DNA of 64,000 bases from CAYPTB01 sp964413535 (GTDB taxonomy: Bacteria > Planctomycetota > UBA1135 > GCA-002686595), in assembly GCA_964413535.1 (NCBI GenBank), contig CAYPTB010000007.1:124001-188000 (forward strand), in the 5' to 3' direction. Each line of letters opens with the position of its first letter. Position 1 is the first letter of the stretch. The translations under genes and the position numbers were made by a program. The notes beneath the pieces were generated by a model that worked only from the letters and a program-made list of their open reading frames with translations, made no database searches and was not told the origin of the DNA. Shown piece after piece: positions 61,107-64,000 of this stretch.

Positions 61107-63569
61107 ATGAAGAAGCAGGCGTCGGCCCTCGCGCTGACCCTCGTCTCGTTGCTCGGGTCCGGCACGGAAGAGCCGGCCGGCGTTCCGGCTCCCGAGGCCG
61201 CGATCCTGAGCGAGCTGGCCAGGCGCCCCTACGATGCCGCGCTCTACCGGCAAGCGCTCGAGCTCGCGCGCGGCCGCATGGACGGCGAGGGGCAAATGCT
61301 CCACTGGGGCAAGTGGCTCTACTGGAGTCTCGACTACGCCGGCCGCACGGCCGAGGCGGATCAGGTGGGCCTCGAGCTCGCGAAGATCCATCCGGGTTGG
61401 AACGCCGACCGAACGACGCTCGACGCCTGGCGCAGTTCCGTGCTCGCCGCCGTCGACGCCGCTTCGCGCGCGAAGCAGTATCGCCTCGCCGGCCACCTGC
61501 TCGGCAAGCTGCTCGACCTCGACCCGGCCGACGCAGAGCTCACGCGCGCCTACGAGCAGCTCTTCGACAAGGCCGGCGGGGCGGCATCCGGAGGAGCCTT
61601 CACCGCGGAGCGCGTGAGGCGCAAGTCGCCGAAGTGGCTCGCCGATCAGAACCGCAAGCACGCCGCGTGGGAGAAGGCGTTCGAGAAGCGGACGAAGCAC
61701 TACAAGATCATCACCAACATCTCCTACGAGTTCGCGGAGACCGTAGCCGTCGTGATGGAGGAGATGTTCGACTTCTATCAGGACGTCTACGGCTATCGGA
61801 AGGTCCCTCCGGTGGTGACGCTCGCGATCCACCGCAAGCGTTCGGACTTCGACCGGTATTGCCTCGAGATGTTCGGTGAGAGCTACCAGCTCGGAATGGG
61901 CGGCTGGTTCTATGACAAGGAGATGACGGTGGCGGCCTACGACCGGAGCGAGACCGGGCAGGACCTCACGGACCTGTACCGCGTGCTCTTCCACGAGGCG
62001 AGCCACCAGTTCATGCACCTGCTCACGAAGAAGACGCAACAGAGACCTCCGACGTGGCTGAACGAGGGTACGGCTTCGTACTTCGAGGGCTGCGAGCTCC
62101 AGGCGGACGGCAGCATCGTCAAGAACAAGCCGGCCCTCGGCCGCATCCGAGAGTGGGAGGGCTACGAGGCCGGCGACGAGCGTCATTCCCTCGAAGACCT
62201 CGTCACTTGCGCGCACCGAGACTACGACGTGACCTTCTATTCCTATGGTTGGTCGCTCGTCTACTTCTTGAACAACTACGAGAACGCGGCGGGAGAGCTC
62301 GTCTACCGCCAGCCCTATCTCGACTACTTGAACTCGTACACGAAGAAGGGACCCAGGGACGAGGAGGCTCGGCTCGACGAATCCCTGCGGCGTGCGAAGG
62401 AGTACTTCGTCGACGGGGTCGGCGACCCCGAGGTCGGGAACTGGGACGCGTTCGAAAACCGCTGGCGCACGTTCGTCCGCGCCGTGGTCGCCGACACGAA
62501 GAAGGGCGAGGACTTCGCGCAGGACCTGCAGGAGCGGTGCCGCGCCTATCTCGACCGGCGTGACTTCGAGCGCGCTCTGATCCTCGCGGAGCAAGCGGAC
62601 GACAGGCGCCCCCAGGATCTCGAGACGTTCCGACTGCTCGCGCTCGCGAACGAGGGCTTGGGTCGCGCGGATGTGGCCGCGTTCTGGATGACGCGTCACT
62701 GGGAGCTCGCGTGGTGCGCGGGCGACCAGGACCTCGCCGATCAGGCCGAGAAGTGGCTCGCGGACAAGGAGTCCGGCCACGTCGTGCAACTGTACTGCAA
62801 CGCGACGCGTGCGATGGTCTCGGCGACCGAGGCCGACATGCGCGCGAGCGCCGAGGCGGGATATCCGACTCTCGCTTTGCTGTTCGCGTCGCACGCTCTA
62901 CGCGCGCTCGGTCTCGCTCATCCCGTGCTCTCGAGCCTCCGCGCCAAGATGCAGTCCATGTGCAACGAGGACCTTCGGCTGTGGCAGCACGCTTTCGCCA
63001 AGGAAGCGACGTCCAACCAGAACTGGGACGGGATCGACGTCGTTCGCTACGAGCACGACGGCGTGATCGTCAACAATCCGAAGGAGTTCGGGTGGCCCGT
63101 CGAGCGAACCGAGCAGCCTTCCTTGCTGGCCATCGCCGCTCCCTTCGACGTCCGCGGTCACGTCCAAGTGGACGGCAAGGGCACCGCCTACTTGCTGTTC
63201 GGGATCGGGAGGAACGGTCGGGCGCGGGCACGGATCGCCTTCGACAGGGGCTCGGGGGCTCCGCTCGTGTCGATCCACAAGGTCGACGTCGAAGTCGACG
63301 GCGAGACGGGCAGCACGACCACCGTCTACGAGCCGGTCGCCGGCTCTCCGGTCGCGGATCAGGCGAAGATCCCCTTCGAAGTGCGCCTCCGCGCGGACGG
63401 AGGCGAGGTCGTGGTCGGGGAGACCCTCGTTCCCCTGCCCGCGGGATGGGACATGGATCGATTCGACGGAAGCCTTGCGCTCACCGTCGAAGACGGCAGC
63501 ATTGCCTTGTTCAGCGACATCGAGGTCAGACCCGGCGAGCCTTTCTGGCCCGTCGAGCCCGCCCAATGA
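61107..63569 (+). CDS. Large secreted metallopeptidase (DUF1570-like, gluzincin)
   Basis: An 820-residue protein with signal peptide (ASALALTLVSLLGSG) after ATG 61107. An N-terminal helical/TPR-like part (residues ~35-175) precedes a zinc peptidase domain: VLFHEASHQFMHLLT (HExxH) and WLNEGTASYFEG with the third-ligand Glu, a pattern of gluzincins and DUF1570 proteins common in planctomycetes. KRSDFDRYCLEMFG and GMGGWFYDKEMTVAAYD lie before it. Further TPR-like helices and a C-terminal beta domain (~160 residues, FDVRGHVQVDGKGTAYLLFG) follow. It probably degrades extracellular protein. A short secreted protein gene follows 58 nt downstream. Confidence 0.88.
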   Translation: MKKQASALALTLVSLLGSGTEEPAGVPAPEAAILSELARRPYDAALYRQALELARGRMDGEGQMLHWGKWLYWSLDYAGRTAEADQVGLELAKIHPGWNADRTTLDAWRSSVLAAVDAASRAKQYRLAGHLLGKLLDLDPADAELTRAYEQLFDKAGGAASGGAFTAERVRRKSPKWLADQNRKHAAWEKAFEKRTKHYKIITNISYEFAETVAVVMEEMFDFYQDVYGYRKVPPVVTLAIHRKRSDFDRYCLEMFGESYQLGMGGWFYDKEMTVAAYDRSETGQDLTDLYRVLFHEASHQFMHLLTKKTQQRPPTWLNEGTASYFEGCELQADGSIVKNKPALGRIREWEGYEAGDERHSLEDLVTCAHRDYDVTFYSYGWSLVYFLNNYENAAGELVYRQPYLDYLNSYTKKGPRDEEARLDESLRRAKEYFVDGVGDPEVGNWDAFENRWRTFVRAVVADTKKGEDFAQDLQERCRAYLDRRDFERALILAEQADDRRPQDLETFRLLALANEGLGRADVAAFWMTRHWELAWCAGDQDLADQAEKWLADKESGHVVQLYCNATRAMVSATEADMRASAEAGYPTLALLFASHALRALGLAHPVLSSLRAKMQSMCNEDLRLWQHAFAKEATSNQNWDGIDVVRYEHDGVIVNNPKEFGWPVERTEQPSLLAIAAPFDVRGHVQVDGKGTAYLLFGIGRNGRARARIAFDRGSGAPLVSIHKVDVEVDGETGSTTTVYEPVAGSPVADQAKIPFEVRLRADGGEVVVGETLVPLPAGWDMDRFDGSLALTVEDGSIALFSDIEVRPGEPFWPVEPAQ

Positions 63570-63627
63570 GAAGAACGAGGGGACAGCGAGTCATCGACAG
63601 CAGCGCCGAAGGCGCCCGGACGCAGTG

Positions 63628-64000
63628 ATGAATGCAAACGAAGGATGGGGAAGGACCGCGCTGGCGCTCCTGATCGTGCTCGCGATCGGCGCACCGGTCG
63701 AAGCACAGCGCGTCAGCCGCGAGTACTACGACGATGCGCACAACGGCTACCGCTTCCGCGGGCCGGACGATTGGCGGAACATCCCTCCCCAGCCGAACGA
63801 ACTGGAGTTCGGGATCGTCTGCAAGATGGAAGGCGACGAGAAGCTGCTCACGGTGTCGGGGAAGACCTACTCGACCAAGCCCGAGCTCCTCGTCATCCTC
63901 TTCCGCGAGCACGAGGTCTCCACGGAGGAACCTACCGAGGGAGGTCTGCGGGACCGCGTCTCGAACGAGCGGAAGCGCATGGCGATCACGGATTTCCTGC
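63628..64000 (+). CDS. Secreted protein of unknown function, partial (runs off right edge)
   Basis: ATG 63628 opens MNANEGWGRTALALLIVL followed by AIGAPVEAQ, a standard signal peptide with an AxA-like cleavage site. The frame stays open to the window edge (124 codons). The mature part begins RVSREYYDDAHNGYRFRGPD then DWRNIPPQPNELEFGIVCKM, reminiscent of proteins with a membrane-attachment or PsbP-like N-terminus ('GY.F..P.dW...P'), but no family can be assigned from the part seen. It lies 58 nt after the metallopeptidase and is probably co-transcribed. Confidence 0.75.
   Translation, partial: MNANEGWGRTALALLIVLAIGAPVEAQRVSREYYDDAHNGYRFRGPDDWRNIPPQPNELEFGIVCKMEGDEKLLTVSGKTYSTKPELLVILFREHEVSTEEPTEGGLRDRVSNERKRMAITDFL

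Overview
This is a very GC-rich bacterial chromosome segment. The gene content points to a planctomycete or a close relative: a serine/threonine kinase fused to a WD40 propeller, a DUF1800/DUF1501 pair, Ca-binding FG-GAP-like proteins ending in peptidase S74 chaperones, giant TPR-CHAT proteins, and an alkaline-phosphatase-superfamily/TPR fusion. That assignment is inferred from gene families only; no rRNA, tRNA or marker gene is visible.

Left end (1-5340): two minus-strand exported TPR proteins in tandem. The complete one carries 14 near-identical 42-residue TPR units and a C-terminal CHAT (caspase-like) protease; the second runs off the window. Next (5341-8030) is the most unusual stretch, a decayed integron. 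It holds the last ~60 codons of an IntI-type integrase, an attI-like core site beside a perfect 12-bp inverted repeat, and three or four lower-GC gene cassettes separated by recognisable attC sites (one textbook, one reduced to 20 nt, one degenerate). The first cassette encodes a SIR2-family protein of the phage-defence type plus a small overlapping partner. The integrase fragment points the same way as the cassettes, as in the 'reverse' integrons known from planctomycetes and spirochaetes. The array abuts the 3' end of an amidohydrolase lipoprotein gene that has lost its normal stop and reads antisense into the last cassette.

Middle (10-25 kb): an M50-like membrane protease, a CGNR-type regulator, a relic of a PLP-dependent decarboxylase, a membrane protein, a Ser/Thr kinase, two tandem copies of a small secreted protein unit each followed by a GC-rich hairpin, an M48 (Ste24) protease divergent from yciB, a sulfatase-fold lipoprotein, and two overlapping S74-chaperone surface proteins. 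Copper block (25.3-34.2 kb, minus strand): a TolC-like outer-membrane factor, a CusB adaptor with three heavy-metal-binding domains, a CusA RND pump and a CopB-type P-ATPase in one probable operon. ackA follows divergently, with a relic of a phosphoketolase 3' end attached.

Right part (35.7-64 kb): a membrane protein, a small CTG-initiated lipoprotein, the DUF1800/DUF1501 pair, an isolated AAA ATPase behind an AT-rich promoter, a beta-helix secreted protein, an AraC regulator with a VOC protein, a WD40 kinase translationally coupled to a HExxH membrane protein, a phosphodiesterase-TPR lipoprotein, a vapBC toxin-antitoxin pair, a third S74 protein with an expanded 51-bp repeat, and a coupled set made of a patatin, a zinc-ligand-less M14 protein, an intact M14 carboxypeptidase and an alpha/beta hydrolase. 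A large secreted metallopeptidase and a truncated secreted protein close the window. Many neighbours overlap by 4 nt (ATGA or GTGA), so translational coupling is common here. Most long open frames opposite these genes are GC-driven shadows and were left out.
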